From assembly GCA_006386115.1 (NCBI GenBank), contig VFIW01000113.1, forward strand, positions 1 through 64,000: a DNA stretch of 64,000 bases, in the 5' to 3' direction. The DNA is from Globisporangium splendens (taxonomy: Eukaryota; Oomycota; Peronosporomycetes; Pythiales; Pythiaceae). The notes below the pieces were generated by a model. That model was given only the letters and a program-made list of their open reading frames with translations, searched no databases and was not told the origin of the DNA. The first letter of the stretch is position 1; the number at the start of each line of letters is the position of its first letter. A program made the position numbers and the translations under genes. Positions 1 to 12,200 of this stretch are shown here, in pieces.

Positions 1-132
1 CTTATAGAAACATGATTTAGTCTTGCATGTCCACTCCTTTTTGCTTCCCCTCAGTTTCTTCACTCAGCCTGTTGAAAAACACCCGACCGGAAATCAGACT
101 GTATCTGTTTATGTCCCGTTTAATAATCTACC

Positions 133-230
133 ACAACGCGTGCAATATCGCAAGGTTTGATTTTCCATAGTGCTTGGCAATCATGACGACGACAAGGTGT
201 TTTCTTGCGACAGCCTCGCGTGGTCTCGGC
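133..230 (+). pseudogene. Relic of PAP29-like metallophosphatase
   Basis: A forward-strand stretch translates to a degraded match of the phosphatase core found intact elsewhere in this window. It reads QRVQYRKV, a stop, then FSIVLGNHDDDKVFS, which parallels QGVQDRKIPFAAVFGNHDDENGFP of the copy at 2.9-4.2 kb. The metal-binding GNHD box survives. The in-frame stop and the lack of recognisable flanking domains show it is a fossil fragment. The match is short, so chance similarity is not fully excluded, but thirteen aligned identities around a catalytic box beside two family members make it credible. Confidence 0.55.
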
Positions 231-402
231 TGCAGCTTCACTATGGCTGACTTTTTGACAAGAGAGCCAATTTGGTATGCGGCAGAGCGTAGGTATAAAG
301 ATATCCCCAAAAGGGGTGATGCTGGAATGTGTCGTACGTCATTCAAAATGTAATCATAAAAAAACGTGTTATAAAGTGTCCACTATTGAGAACGACAGTA
401 GA

Positions 403-1752
403 CTACTGCCTTGAGAAATGCAAAGCCAGGAGGATACACAGACGCGATGTCCACTGATACCAGAGAGAAAACCCAGCGCTCGTCGCACCGCTTGCCATGA
501 GCCCAACCTTCACAGTCTTACTCTCCGTGAACAGCACTTCTTCTTGATACCTCTCGTCGAGGCGACCATACAAACGCTTCCAACTCGTGATTGTGCGCTC
601 GTTATCACTGTTGACGCTCCACTCGATCACACGAGCGCGGCGCGAGAAGTCTTCGCTGCCGTACGCGGCACCGAAACCCGTACCCCCAGCGCAGCAGAGC
701 TGAATACCTCGACGACGATAGCAATACGCATTCGTGTGGTCGTGACCCGAGAACGTCGCTTTCACTTCGCCTCTTCGGACGAGTGTCGAGAACAACGTCG
801 AAGGTACACTAGATGCCGCAACTTTCTCGCTCATCTCACCCGTTCGTCGCCAGTACTCAAGTGCGCCTTGCGCGTGTTCTTGGAGCGGGATGTGGAAGAA
901 CATCACGGCAGGCAACGGACGGAGCGTACCAGCTTCTTCTTGAGCTTCTCTCGATAGGTTCATGTAGTAGTCGACTTGACTCGGGTGGATCCAATCGTAA
1001 AGGTTTGACACGACATCGGGGTGACGAGTTTTGTTTGGATGGCTACCAGAGTCCAAAAAGTACATGTGGAACACGTTGTCTGCGGCATTCCCCCATGGAC
1101 CGTCCACGGGTGCCTGCACACTCAACCGGTAGTTGCCGACCCCATCGATCGTCATCGGACCACGCTCCGTGTACGAGTAGTTCTTCTCCATGACCAGCCT
1201 GAGTGCTTCTTCTCTTGGGAACCCGTTGTCATCGTCATGGTTGCCGAGGATGACTGCGTATGGGATCTTGCGGGCTTCGACGCGCATCGTGAAGGCGTCG
1301 ACGGCGACTTGACGATCCGCGACGGTGCTTGCTCCAGCGTTGTCACCGGAGAACACGACCAGATCAGGCTTCTCCACGTCCAGTAAGTCGTCGATGAACG
1401 TCGTCATCAAGGCTTCGGTGCAGGGTTCCCCGTTGACACTACGAGGCGCGTCGAGGCATGGATAATTTGGATTTCCTGTGTAATGCAAATCTGCGAGCTG
1501 CAGGATCTTGAACGTCAAGCGCGAGGGCGAGGAAGCCAAGGACGCATCGAGGGTTTCGAATGACACCGCATCAGGATCGTTTTCCACACGTGCAATGAGG
1601 GGTGGCTTCTGCTGAGGAGACTGGATCGTGGAATTACTGTCGTGTGTTGTGGAAGTGTCCACCGCGGGCTGAGCAAGGCAGACCAGCTGCTGAAGCCCAC
1701 AGAATAGGAAGAAGAGCACAAAGGGAGACGTGCGGCAGGATCGTCGGCCCAT
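403..1752 (-). CDS. PAP29-like secreted metallophosphatase (copy 1)
   Basis: Single-exon gene of 449 residues. The ATG at 1752 is chosen because it begins a signal peptide (MGRRSCRTSPFVLFFLFCG, hydrophobic core then LVCLAQPA); the frame is open upstream but has no better start. All calcineurin-like phosphoesterase boxes are present in order: LQLADLHYTG (D-x-H), VVFSGDN (GD), ILGNHDD (GNHD), FFHIPLQEH (H) and FSGHDHTNAY (GHDH). Overall layout, including DGVGNYRLSV and RRARVIEWS, matches the plant PAP28/PAP29 and yeast Dcr2 group of metallophosphatases rather than classical two-domain purple acid phosphatases. The hydrophobic C-terminal tail suggests a GPI-anchor signal. Expected role: phosphate release from organic phosphoesters at the cell surface or in secretions; the substrate is unknown. 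It lies divergently from copy 2. Confidence 0.88.
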   Translation of the reverse strand: MGRRSCRTSPFVLFFLFCGLQQLVCLAQPAVDTSTTHDSNSTIQSPQQKPPLIARVENDPDAVSFETLDASLASSPSRLTFKILQLADLHYTGNPNYPCLDAPRSVNGEPCTEALMTTFIDDLLDVEKPDLVVFSGDNAGASTVADRQVAVDAFTMRVEARKIPYAVILGNHDDDNGFPREEALRLVMEKNYSYTERGPMTIDGVGNYRLSVQAPVDGPWGNAADNVFHMYFLDSGSHPNKTRHPDVVSNLYDWIHPSQVDYYMNLSREAQEEAGTLRPLPAVMFFHIPLQEHAQGALEYWRRTGEMSEKVAASSVPSTLFSTLVRRGEVKATFSGHDHTNAYCYRRRGIQLCCAGGTGFGAAYGSEDFSRRARVIEWSVNSDNERTITSWKRLYGRLDERYQEEVLFTESKTVKVGLMASGATSAGFSLWYQWTSRLCILLALHFSRQ

Positions 1753-2898
1753 TCTACAAGACGCGGGATTTTGTTTAATGCGGAGGGAGTGCTCGGCTGA
1801 GCGCATTGCTGAAGCAGACTCACCAAGACCAAGCTCTCGAAACGAAGCTCTAAGATGGCCAAGTTGTTGGGCTACAGCAGTACGTTCGAGCGTACTGATC
1901 ACGCTTAGGATCGTTTGGTTACACCGAAGTGAGTCATTTGCTCTTCAGTCCATTGAAAGTTTCTATGGATCCTTTAAATCTTCTGCACGATCGTTTCATT
2001 AGTCTCTTCACCTGTTTAGCAGTGCGACACAAGGATCAGAGCAATCCGCGATATGACGTTATGGTCGAGACTGCAATGATAGTACGGAAGAGATGGAACT
2101 CGGCGACTTTTAATCAAAATGAGCAGCTCAATCACCTAATTCGGATCGTTTTTGGTAAATAAGCCAGATTAGGAACCACATCGATAAGTGTGATGTGAAG
2201 AAAAACGACAACAGAGACGACAAAACCAGCAATGCGAACTCGAAGCACAACTACCTTTCAAGCGCAAATGCCTGTGGCGTCAGCACACAGCCCACTCGTC
2301 GCTGCTGTACACTAAAGCAGGCGTATCCGAGTTTGATTTGATGCGGAACACCATACTTTCCAAATTGATTCCCTATTTATGTTAAGTAGAGATATTCCAC
2401 CCTTATACTGCTTGAAATCATAAAGGATCCGTGACTGAAAGCCACAACCCTTGCATTGTCGTTTATCAGCACCACAGTTTCTGAATACTTGGATCTTTAT
2501 AATCAAAACCTGTGACAAACTACGGACGTGGTGCTCCTTTCTTTCCAGCTACAGAGTGTGCTTTTGAACCGCATCCTTAGCACCGCCGCATTGCACGCAT
2601 CATAGCCATCGTGTCCTGAAAAAGCATCCAGCGCTCAGTGGTTCCAACGTCTCAGCTAGTGAGGATGGAGTCGCGAATGAAGAGACACTCCTGATGCAAT
2701 GGAAAAACATATTGCAATGAGAGATCGGAGTCTGGATTGGCAAACAAGGCAACTCTTGTGGGTAGGGTCGCTAACTGCCAGGTTACGACATGGAACCAGT
2801 CAAGTGCGGCGGTTTGATATTTATGCTTCGCTTGGCTTCATTGACGACGCACATTATCATTTCACAACGTGCAACGGACTACTCAAGAGGCTTCAGAG
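1753..2898. other. Intergenic, divergent phosphatase promoters
   Basis: This 1.1-kb gap separates the head-to-head copies 1 and 2. I see no conserved reading frame, RNA gene or repeat. It should carry the promoters of both genes, but I could not assign specific sites. Confidence 0.5.
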
Positions 2899-4153
2899 AT
2901 GCAGAGCATCGGACGCACAGCCCAGCTAGCGCTGCTTTCATTGCTCATGCTGGCAACCCCAGCAAGATCTCAGGATACGTCTAAGCCGCCACTCTTCGCA
3001 CGGGAGAGTTCCCAAGTCGGGATGAACAATACCAATGGATCCACGCTCTCGTTCAAGATCCTTCAGCTAGCCGACCTGCATCTCACAGGGGACCCGAGTT
3101 ATCGTTGCAGAAACGCACCATCCACCCTAGCAAACGGCGGTGTGCTGTGCACAGAAGCGCTTACGACCGAGTTTGTAAACGCACTGCTGGACTTGGAGCA
3201 ACCCGACTGGCGACAACGTCGAGACGTTCACGGAGGAAAACCATCAAGCGGCAATTGATGCGTTGACCCAAGGCGTTCAGGACCGAAAGATCCCGTTTGC
3301 AGCGGTGTTTGGCAACCACGACGACGAAAACGGGTTCCCACGTGAGGAAATCATGGAGATGTTGATGGAAAAGAACTATTCGTATGCGCAGCGTGGCCCT
3401 ACGACGGTCGATGGCGTCGGCAACTACCGATTGAGTGTGCATGCTCCTACTAGTGGCGTCTGGGGTCAAGCGGGGAGTCCTGTTTTGCAAATGTACTTCC
3501 TGGACTCGGGTGCGTATCCTGACAGGCGGAGGTACCCAGACATGCAATCGACCTACGACTGGATCAAACCGAGCCAAGTCGCGTATTACCGTGAGCTGTC
3601 GTTGGCAGCGCAAAACGGCAGTTCATCGCCTTCGTCCACACCAGACCCAGCGCTCATGTTCTTCCACATCCCACTCCAAGAGTACAACTTCGATGCGTCT
3701 GAAACGAGCTTCACAAGTGGTGACCGGAACGAAAGGGTCGCATCGTCAGATGTCTCGTCCGAGTTGTTCTCTGCGCTCGTGGAGCGGAACGAAGTGAAAG
3801 CCACATTTGTAGGACACGACCATGTCAACGACTACTGCTTCAACCGCCAGAGCATTCAACTGTGCTACGGCGGCGGAGCTGGTCTGGGCCAAGCGTATGG
3901 CGGTGAGAATTTCGCGCGTCGAGCCCGTGTGATCGAGTGGAGCGTCAACAGCAACAACGAGCGCACCATCCGAAGCTGGAAGCGCTTGCACGGCAACCTG
4001 GACCAGCGATATGGAGAGCAGGTGCTTTTCCCGACGGCGACGACAGCAGCAGGCTCGCTGCGTCTGACCTCTGCGGCAAGTGTAACGCAGCAGTTCTCGT
4101 TGGCATATGTCGCAGTTGTGATTGCGGCGTCCGCGTGGTTGACGTCAATCTAG
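2899..4153 (+). pseudogene. PAP29-like phosphatase copy 2, frameshifted
   Basis: The ATG at 2899 starts a good signal peptide (MQSIGRTAQLALLSLLMLA, cut near PARSQ). The first frame encodes the LQLADLHLTG box and runs to LDLEQPD at 3207, then goes out of frame and stops at 3258. From 3209 a second frame continues with GDNVETF, the GNHDDENG, FFHIPLQEY and VGHDHVNDY boxes and a hydrophobic C-terminal tail like a GPI signal. Against copies 3 and 4, fourteen nucleotides coding FVVFS between the two frames are missing, which fully explains the break. The metal-ligand aspartate of GDN is kept but the preceding beta strand is lost. Everything else is well preserved, so the lesion is recent or a sequence error. 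No splice pair bridges the two frames. Confidence 0.82.
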
Positions 4154-4461
4154 CATGGCTTCTTAGTACACAAACAATATAAACAGGCAACCAGCCTTAG
4201 CTCCGTATTTAGGAAAAAATGCATATAGAAACAAATAACGTCAAAAAATGGCCAATAAGCGTTGGTTACGGTCTTCTATTCCAGCCCCACAAATAAACAC
4301 ACAGAAAATAAAGCAATGTGACACAACAAATTCACGCGATTTTCAAAAATAACGTAACCCTGAACTTTGAACCACATTCAGTGGTTACGGTCTTCTGTTT
4401 GAGCTGCTGACGTACCTTTTGATGGATGTCAAACAATCAGTGCGTCAAGCAGAACAGAAGA
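4154..4461. other. Intergenic, short direct repeat
   Basis: AT-rich spacer between copy 2 and the nucleotidase gene. The 14-mer GGTTACGGTCTTCT occurs twice about 118 nt apart (near 4264 and 4383), and may be a small duplicated regulatory element or chance. Nothing else recognised. Confidence 0.4.
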
Positions 4462-6889
4462 ATGGCGATGCGGCGCGCTCTGACGGCGGCCGCTGCGCTC
4501 CGACGCGCGTCTCCGCATGCGCTGTGGCGCAGTGGCTCGTCTGCAGACTCGAAGCGCGCGCTGGCGACGCTAACGTACCTGCCCAAGCTGCACGCGTCGA
4601 TCCCCGCGAACCTGACCAAGATCCACGACCTGGTCAACGAGTACGAGGTGCGCAGACTGCAACGTGCGCTGTGAAAATGATGCGATATGGATGATTGCTG
4701 ATGTGTCTGTTTGTTTGTATATGACAGCGCGTGGTGCAAGCATTTGTTCCTAATCGGAAGGTGCAATCGAATGAAGTGTTCGCGAACAACCACTTGAGGC
4801 ACGTTAATGTTCACGACTTCTATCGAGTTAGAGGCACAAATTGACGGTCTTTGGTTGCGTGTGTGGTGTATGTATACAGAATCTCCAACATTGACGTCGT
4901 TGGATTCGGTGAGGCACTAGAGATCACTTTATGGCTCTTCTGTGGTTGTGTTGGCTCACGTGTTCATGTGCGCTGTTACGACAGATTATGATTACACATT
5001 GTGCCACTACACCGAAGAGCTGCAGCACTTGATTTACTCCATGGCGCGCGAGTATCTGGTACGCTGCCCACGTGCCATGACTCACCTTAAAGGGATCGAC
5101 TCATATGTCCATGCGGTGAATCTCCCTTACCTCTCGTTTGTGCTGCTTTCTCAGGTGAACAAGCTGCGGTACCCAGAGGGCATCTCGGTGTTGCAGTACG
5201 ATCCGAGCTTTGCGGTCCGTGGCCTCACGATCGACACGGAGAAAGGATTGCTCTGCAAGATCAGTTCGCACCAGAAACTCTCGATCTCGAGTGTGTTCCG
5301 CGGTCGCCAGCGCCTTTCGCGCGACGAGATCATGAAACTGTACGAAGGCTCGCGCCACGTCTCGGTGCACCATCGCGACAACAAGATGGAGCCATTGAAC
5401 GACCTGTTTAGTCTCGCGCACGCGTGTCTGTTTGCTGATGTCGTGCAGTACCTCCTCGAGGCCGACATTGAGTACGAACCGATTGCGATTGTCGAAGATG
5501 TCCGTGATGCGATCTCGCAGGTCCACGTCAGTGGCATGATGCACAAAGCCGTAGCTCAAGACCTGGAAAAGTACATTGAGCCAAACCCGATGCTTCTTCC
5601 GCTGTTAGAGCGCATCCGCGTGAGTATCTTAGGCTACCTGCTGATCGTTGTCATGCGTTGTAATCGTGATTTACTGACACCTTTGTATTGTCCCCGATGC
5701 AATCCCACAGAAATCTGGCAAGAAAATGTTCATCTGTACAAACAGTTCGTTCCCGTACATTGATGCTGGCCTCAAGTACATGATTGGAGACGATTGGCGA
5801 GAGGTACGCCCGAGTCGTCATGTGCTTTTCGCATTGGTGGCGTAAACATGATCGGTTTTGTTTCCGATGTCTTCCTGTAGCTGTTTGACGTTGTCGCCGT
5901 GAGTGCTCGGAAGCCAAACTTCTACACTCGCCACCGCGCCTTCCGTCTGCTGGAGCCCGATATCAAGCAGGTTCAGTGGCAGGCAGTACGGGAACTTCAA
6001 CCCAACAAGGTGTACACCCAAGGAAGCTTACACCACCTGAACCGCCTTACAGGCTGGGGAAGGAACCGAGTGCTGTACATCGGGTAGGCATCTTGTACTT
6101 GAGTATGGTCGTCACAATCACCCTAAGGTCGTCTGACTCGTGTGTCGTTCTGCCGAATATCGTGTCTACAGCGACAGTCTCTTTTCCGACTTGGTGGAGC
6201 CATCGCGCATCAATGGATGGCGAACTGGAGCAATCATTCGGTACGAGTCAACACTAATAATTGAGGATCCTTGAGGTGTCATCCCGAGTACTAATTCTTT
6301 CTCGCTGCTCTTGTGTGCCATGAACCAGAGAACTTGAGGATGAAATCGCCGTGCAGCAAAAGCCCGAGTACCAGTTCCTCGCCTTCCAGGTCGGTGATCC
6401 CATGACAGCGTCCATCTCTGCTGGACTCTGACAAGTAACTACTCACTCATTCGCGATGTCCTCTGTTTGCCAATACTCAGATCAGCGCGCTCGAAGAGCT
6501 CATGCGCAAGATCCAGAACGAACTCCGCAACGAGCGGCAATCAGTCGTACGTACAACTGACATTATGGTGGGTTGACACCAGTTCACCTCTCTAACATTG
6601 CCTTATTTCGCATTTTCCATGGCAGAACCATGAGTTTGTCAGCTACCTGGTCGACATCCACGAGGAGCTCCAGACCACGATGGAGCGCATGATCAACGTC
6701 AACTTTGGCTCCGTGTTCCGCGCGGACTCGTACCCTTCGCAGTTTGCGTTCTTCGTGCAGCGGTACGTCGACATCTACTCGGCGCGGCTCGAGAACCTCC
6801 TCGAGTACCCGCAGAGCCACTCGTTCTACCCGGAGCGCGTCAACTTGCCCCACGAGCAGAAAATCCGCGGCCCCAGCCACTTTGTCTAG
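4462..6889 (+). CDS. NT5DC-type HAD 5'-nucleotidase family protein
   Basis: Ten exons: 4462-4647, 4728-4798, 4880-4908, 4985-5619, 5711-5803, 5881-6083, 6172-6240, 6329-6389, 6481-6546, 6626-6889. Joined they give 558 residues in one frame. It belongs to the cytosolic IMP/GMP 5'-nucleotidase (cN-II/NT5DC) branch of HAD hydrolases. HAD motif I is FDYDYTL, with the nucleophile pair at Asp96 and Asp98; motif II is ICTNSS; the later acidic motif is YIGDSLFSDL. The first ~45 residues are Arg/Ala/Ser-rich without acids, as in a mitochondrial presequence, so a location like that of NT5DC2/NT5DC3 is likely. An alternative ATG lies 36 nt upstream at 4426. Intron 2 (4799-4879) needs a GC donor (AG|GCACGT); this alone aligns the exons with the family block VFANNHLRISNIDVVGFDYDYT. 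Substrate is unproven, as for most NT5DC proteins. Confidence 0.88.
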
Positions 6890-7057
6890 ACGTATGAGGT
6901 AGAACGAGGTAAGACCGGATGTTGCACCCAGTTTTGATTCATAGACAGCATAATGCACTCAGTTCTGGTGATCCAATGCACCTTTCATCATTGCAATCTT
7001 TCACTTTCTTGCATGCAAATGAAATTGTCTATTAGAAATAGAGACTGACAGTCTCTA

Positions 7058-8829
7058 CTAGTCGAGGGTCCTCGCTGCCCCGTAGGCGACTGCGACGTCG
7101 GGATCAATATCCGAGAGTGGCGCTCGCCCGTCAAACATCTTGGCCAGGTGTTCACGCACCCACGGGATGCGAGAGGACCCGCCAACGAGCACGACGGCGT
7201 CGATTTCCTCGGGCGTCATGTGGTTGGCCTCGATGATCTCCTTCACTGGTGCCAGCGTGCGTGCGAGCAGCTCAAAACAGATCTCTTCCAGTTCAGCGCG
7301 CGTCATCTCGATGCTCACTGTCTCGCGAGCGTGAAGCAACTCGCCACTCGTCTGGACGACGCAGGATGCTGTTGCACTTGTCTCGTAGCTCAGCGTTCGC
7401 TTCAACAACTCTGCGGCACGCCGAATGCCTGCAAGCGTGCATGGCAGTTGGTCCGGGTCGTCGTTCTTGTGGTTGCTACGAACAGGCAATGGTTAGAAGG
7501 CGACAGCGATAAGAACATCGAGATAGTAGCAAGGCACCTGTGCGTTTCTTCCATGTCGGATGTCGTGGACGTCAGCGTCGTCCCGATCCGTTCGGCGATC
7601 TTGTGTGTGAGTGCTTCGGCCACTATAGCATCAAGATCTTCGCCTATTGATAAAAGGCTAGGCAGTTAGATAAGTCCATCGTGGCATAAGTAATCAGAGT
7701 AGAGCCTACCACCAAGGTTGTTGTCGCCAATGGTGTCGACAACATTGATCGATCCTGCGCGCGTAAACAGCAGCGAGACGTCCAACGTGCCGCCGCCAAA
7801 GTCAAACACGAGGATGAAGTTCACCGACGGGTCCTGGTGGAGTCCGTACGCGATCGCAGCAGCCGTTGGCTCCTCCAGAATGCGTGAGACATGCAGCCCC
7901 GCGGCGAGGAACGCCTTCTGTGTGGCTGCACGCTGCGCACCATCAAAATCGACTGGAACCGCAATCACAGCCTTGGTAATCTATATGCAAGAGTGAGTCG
8001 TTCATAACCAAAGTCAGCAGCTACGTCGAGGGTTGTACACACTTGACAACATGCAAATCGTTACTTGGTTGTGACCGACAAAGGCGTGGGCCATGGCGCG
8101 CAGGTGGCCGACGATCGTCGCGCCGATAGCGATCGGGGACACGCATTTCCGATAGCCCGGCACATTCACTGGGAAGCAGACGCCATGGTGCGAGTCATGC
8201 GCTGCCTCTGAGACCGCAAACTCGTAGGACGCAGCGTCCTTGGACTGCACCACGTCTTCGTATCTAAAACCCCCAAGCGCAACGACAACGATAGCAGTCA
8301 AGAAGCCGCCGTGCTAGACTGAATATATCGTAATGCATACGTACGTTCGTCCGATGAAGCGCTTGGCGTTGAAGATCGTGTGCGCCGGGTCCTTCGTGCG
8401 GTGCGCGCGCGCGTCGCGACCCACGAGCACGTTGCCCTCGGGCAGGAACGCGACCATGGACGGGATGAGCACGTGACCCAACGCGTCGGGGATGACCGTC
8501 ACGTTGTTCTTCTGCGAGATCGCGACCACCGAGTACGTCGTCCCCAGATCAATGCCCACCACTGCAATACACATAAGCGCACAGTCGCAAAGAGAGAGAG
8601 AGAGAGAGAGAGGCAGTGAGCTTAGCATAAAGCAGCATGTATAATGCGCCGATTCTTGCTACTTGCCGTGGTCGCGTCCCGTGAAGCCCTGGCGCGCGAG
8701 GAACGCCGACACGACGGCGAACACGCCGCCCACGAACAGCAGCAGCGAGCCCACGTTCGCACTCAGACCCCCGCTGCCTCCGCCTGCGCTGTTGCTTCTG
8801 CTCCGCTTGTGGTGCGGCGTGTTCCCCAT
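7058..8829 (-). CDS. HSPA13/STCH-like short Hsp70 (ATPase core only)
   Basis: Six exons, in transcript order 8829-8667, 8561-8345, 8263-8065, 7980-7710, 7643-7538, 7475-7058, giving 457 residues in one frame. The N-terminus has a short basic head and a hydrophobic segment ([20 protein letters not shown]), a signal anchor or uncleaved signal. The Hsp70 nucleotide-binding domain follows: [13 protein letters not shown] (phosphate 1), [16 protein letters not shown] (phosphate 2), [13 protein letters not shown] (adenosine), with [12 protein letters not shown] between. The chain stops right after DVAVAYGAA, so there is no substrate-binding domain or lid. Size and layout match HSPA13 (STCH), a microsome-associated Hsp70 of about 471 residues, not BiP. 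Intron 1 (8562-8666) has a GC donor, G|GCAAGT, and contains an (AG)n run. The gene is divergent from the topoisomerase gene and convergent with the nucleotidase gene. Confidence 0.88.
8590..8612. repeat. (AG)n microsatellite in Hsp70 intron 1
   Basis: An uninterrupted AG dinucleotide run of about 23 nt inside the first intron of the HSPA13-like gene. On the transcript strand it is a CT run and may act as a polypyrimidine tract. Confidence 0.9.
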
Positions 8830-9230
8830 GGCGCTGCTCGTGTTGCAAGTTCGGAATGAAGTGCCACGTTTCAGTGTGGTCGATTACTATCAGAAGGGAG
8901 TGGTTCCTCGCTTTGGCAGCCCAATGCCCTTCTGTTGAAGCTCTTCATGGCCACAGAGCGCTTGGTGCCCCTTTGCATAAGAGCCGCAAGATTATTGCTG
9001 ACCTCTTTCTTATGCGTATCTACTTCTACATCATTTACGTGGTAAATGATTATTAAAAAGGTCAATTAACCTCTATAGCTATTACTATCGATCGAACGCA
9101 CTGCCACATTTCTATTGCGGTGGTGCTGGCATCATTTCCATAATCAGCGATCTGCATCAACAAGCCATCAGGGATCTTCCCACCGCTCTCTCTCTCTCTA
9201 TTGCTCTATTGCTGTTCCATAAACGAAGCC
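8830..9230. promoter_or_regulatory. Divergent promoter, Hsp70-like / TOP3B
   Basis: This 401-nt gap separates two genes transcribed away from each other, so it should hold both promoters. A TC-rich run (about 9187-9202) lies just upstream of the topoisomerase start. No TATA box or initiator could be assigned with confidence. Confidence 0.5.
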
Positions 9231-12200
9231 ATGCGCACGGTGCTGATGGTCGCGGAGAAGCCGAGCATCGCGGACTCGATCGCGTGCGCGCTCGCTACGA
9301 GTGCGTACCACCCTCGCCACGGCAAGACACCCGTGCACGAGTTCCCCGGCGAGTTCCAGCATCAACCGTGTCTCTATAAGGTGCGGCGCTTTGTGTGGGG
9401 CTTTGTCGTCATCTATTGCAGCATGTACACTAACTCTTACGAACTGCAGGTGACGTCGGTGACGGGCCACATGTACAGCTGCGACTTCCCGCCCGAGTAC
9501 GCGAGCTGGGACAACGTGGACCCGGCGACGCTGTTCATGGCGCCCACGGTCAAGAAGTCCGAGTCCCCCGCTGTGCACAGGTGCGTGTTCCATTTTCCCT
9601 CTCTACAGGGACTCTACGGAGCTTATCGGAGATGCATGCAAGGCGCCAATGATGTTTATATGTGCATTTACGTGTGTGGTGCAGACAGCTTCAGGTGGAG
9701 GGCAAAGGCGCGGACGTGCTCGTGCTGTGGCTGGATTGCGATCGAGAGGTGCGCTTCATGTATATCGCATTGCCTACCAATCGCGCCTGTTTCTGGGATA
9801 AAGCGCTAAAGATGGCGACGAATGCTGACTGAGAACGGTGTTGTTGCTTTATTGTTGATGACAATGTCTAGGGCGAGAACATTTGCTTCGAGGTGATCGA
9901 TGCCGTGAAGCCGCGGATGAAGAGGCAGCCAAATGGCGAGGCGCTTATCCTGCGCGCCAAGTTCTCGGCGGTCAACAAGTCGGATATCAAGAGAGCCATC
10001 CAGAGCCTCACGTTCCCCAACGAGAATGTGAGAAAGACGCGTTGAGTATCGTCTCGTCCTGTTGGACATGAAGACTAAGTCCTTGTGTCTCTCTTGCTAA
10101 CTGCGCAGGAAGCACTGTCGGTGGATGCCCGACAGGAGATGGATTTGAAAGTCGGGGTTGCGTTTTCTCGGTTCCAGACGCGGTATTTCCAGGGCCGTTA
10201 CGGTGACTTGGATTCGACGCTCGTGTCCTATGGACCGTGCCAGACACCGACGCTCGGCTTTTGTGTCGACCGTCACGATGAAGTACGTCAACAGTAGAAG
10301 GAAACACTCGAGGAGTGCGGTTGCTTGAGCTGTTTGCTGACTATTTTGTTGACGCGTAGATCCAGCAATTCCAACCAGAGGCGTTCTGGACATTGGACAC
10401 CGAGTTGTCGAAAGGCGGGCAGACTGTTCGACCTGAATGGGATCGATCTCGTCTCTTTGATCATGAAGTGAGTCTCCAAGGTGGACTTTGCGATCGTTGC
10501 GTGGGGCTCTCACTGACATTTCTGCTGGGATTTGTAATATTGTTGTTTGCCCTTGTTTGTAGGCTGTCGTCACTTTCCACGGATTGATGCAAGAAGATGG
10601 TTTGTACTCTTGGTGCTTCCTTATGATATGCCAACAATTCTAGACGCTAACTTCGTTGGTGTTCCTTGAACGATTTTCTCTCAAAACAGGGAAGATGACA
10701 GTGGTGGACGTGAAAAAGTCGGAAGCCGCACGCTCTCGTCCAACGCCATTGAACACCATCACCCTGTTGCAGGTAAAATCTGTAGGTCTTGTCTCGTGTC
10801 TGATTCTCAGCTTGCGTTGCTAAACTGGTCGATCTTTTCCGTTGTGGTTGTTCTTCGAATGGGAACTGAGCAGCTTGCGTCCAAGACGCTCTCGATGGGG
10901 CCATATACGACCATGCAAATCGCCGAGCGCTTGTATTTGCAAGGTTACATTTCGTATCCTCGCACCGAGAGCACGTCATACCCAGACAGCTACGACATCC
11001 GCAGTACTCTCTCGCACCATGCGTCGAATCCAGTACGTCTTCCACTTACCTTTCAGGTGTTTGTCAGAATACTGGATGAGCTTACTGTTGTATACTATTT
11101 TTTCATATCACCGCAGTACTGGGGAGACCACGTGCAGAAATTGCTCAATGGCGAGTTCCAGCAGCCGAAGAAAGGCGTTGATGTCGGAGATCACCCTCCG
11201 ATCACACCGGAACGATCTGTTTTGCCGTCGGAACTTGCGGGGGACATGGGGCGATTGTACGAGTTTATCACGCGCTACTTCATCGCGACCGTGTCTCCAG
11301 ACGCCAAGTACGTACTTGTCCTTAATTGTTACATCCCTCTCTTGGATGCACTGATTGACGCTTGATCGTGCATTCTTCAGGCTGCTTTCCACGAAGGTGC
11401 AATTCGCGTGTGGTGGAGAACAGTTCAGCGTCTCGGGACATCAAGTGATCAAAAAGGGGTTCACTGAAGTCCTGGCGTCGGCGACGTTGTCGGATACGTA
11501 CTTGCCTGACTTTACAATCGGCGAAGTGATCCCGTTGGCGTCCGTGAAAGTGCGCAATGGGCAAACGTCGCCTCCTGGATACTTGACCGAGTCGGAACTG
11601 ATTGGACTGATGGAAAAGAACGGCATTGGTACCGACGCCAGTATCCCTGCGCACATCAACAACATCTGTGAGCGCAACTATGTTCAACTGGGCAGCGGAC
11701 GCACGTTGATCCCGACCAGTCTGGGTATCGTTCTGGTCCACGGATACTACAAAGTGGACCCGGAGCTCGTGCTTCCACGCGCGCGTGCTGCCATTGAAGA
11801 GCAATGCACGCTGATCGCAAAAGGAATTGCGTCGAAGGAAGAGGTGCTCGCGCACTCGCTGGCTCTGTTCCAGAAGAAATTCGAGTACTTCGTCAAGAAG
11901 ATCGCGTTCATGGATTCGCTGTTCGAGGCCACGTTCTCGCCTCTTGCAGCGACAGGCAAGCCGCTCTCGAAGTGCGGGAAATGCTCGCGGTACATGAAGT
12001 ACGTGAAGCTCAAGCCGCAACGACTGCACTGTGCAGCATGCAACGAGACGTACAACTTGCCTCAAAATGGCACGATCAAGCTGTACAAGGAGCTGCGCTG
12101 TCCGCTGGACCAGTTTGAGCTCGTGCTGTTTTCGCTGGGGAACACCGAGAAAGCCATGGGCAAGTCGTACCCGCTGTGCCCGTACTGCTACAACCACCCG

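Noticed and set aside
7058..8829. Hsp70-like gene as BiP or a truncated pseudogene
   Set aside because: All six exons join in frame, the ATPase motifs are intact, and the end point and size match HSPA13 rather than a random truncation.
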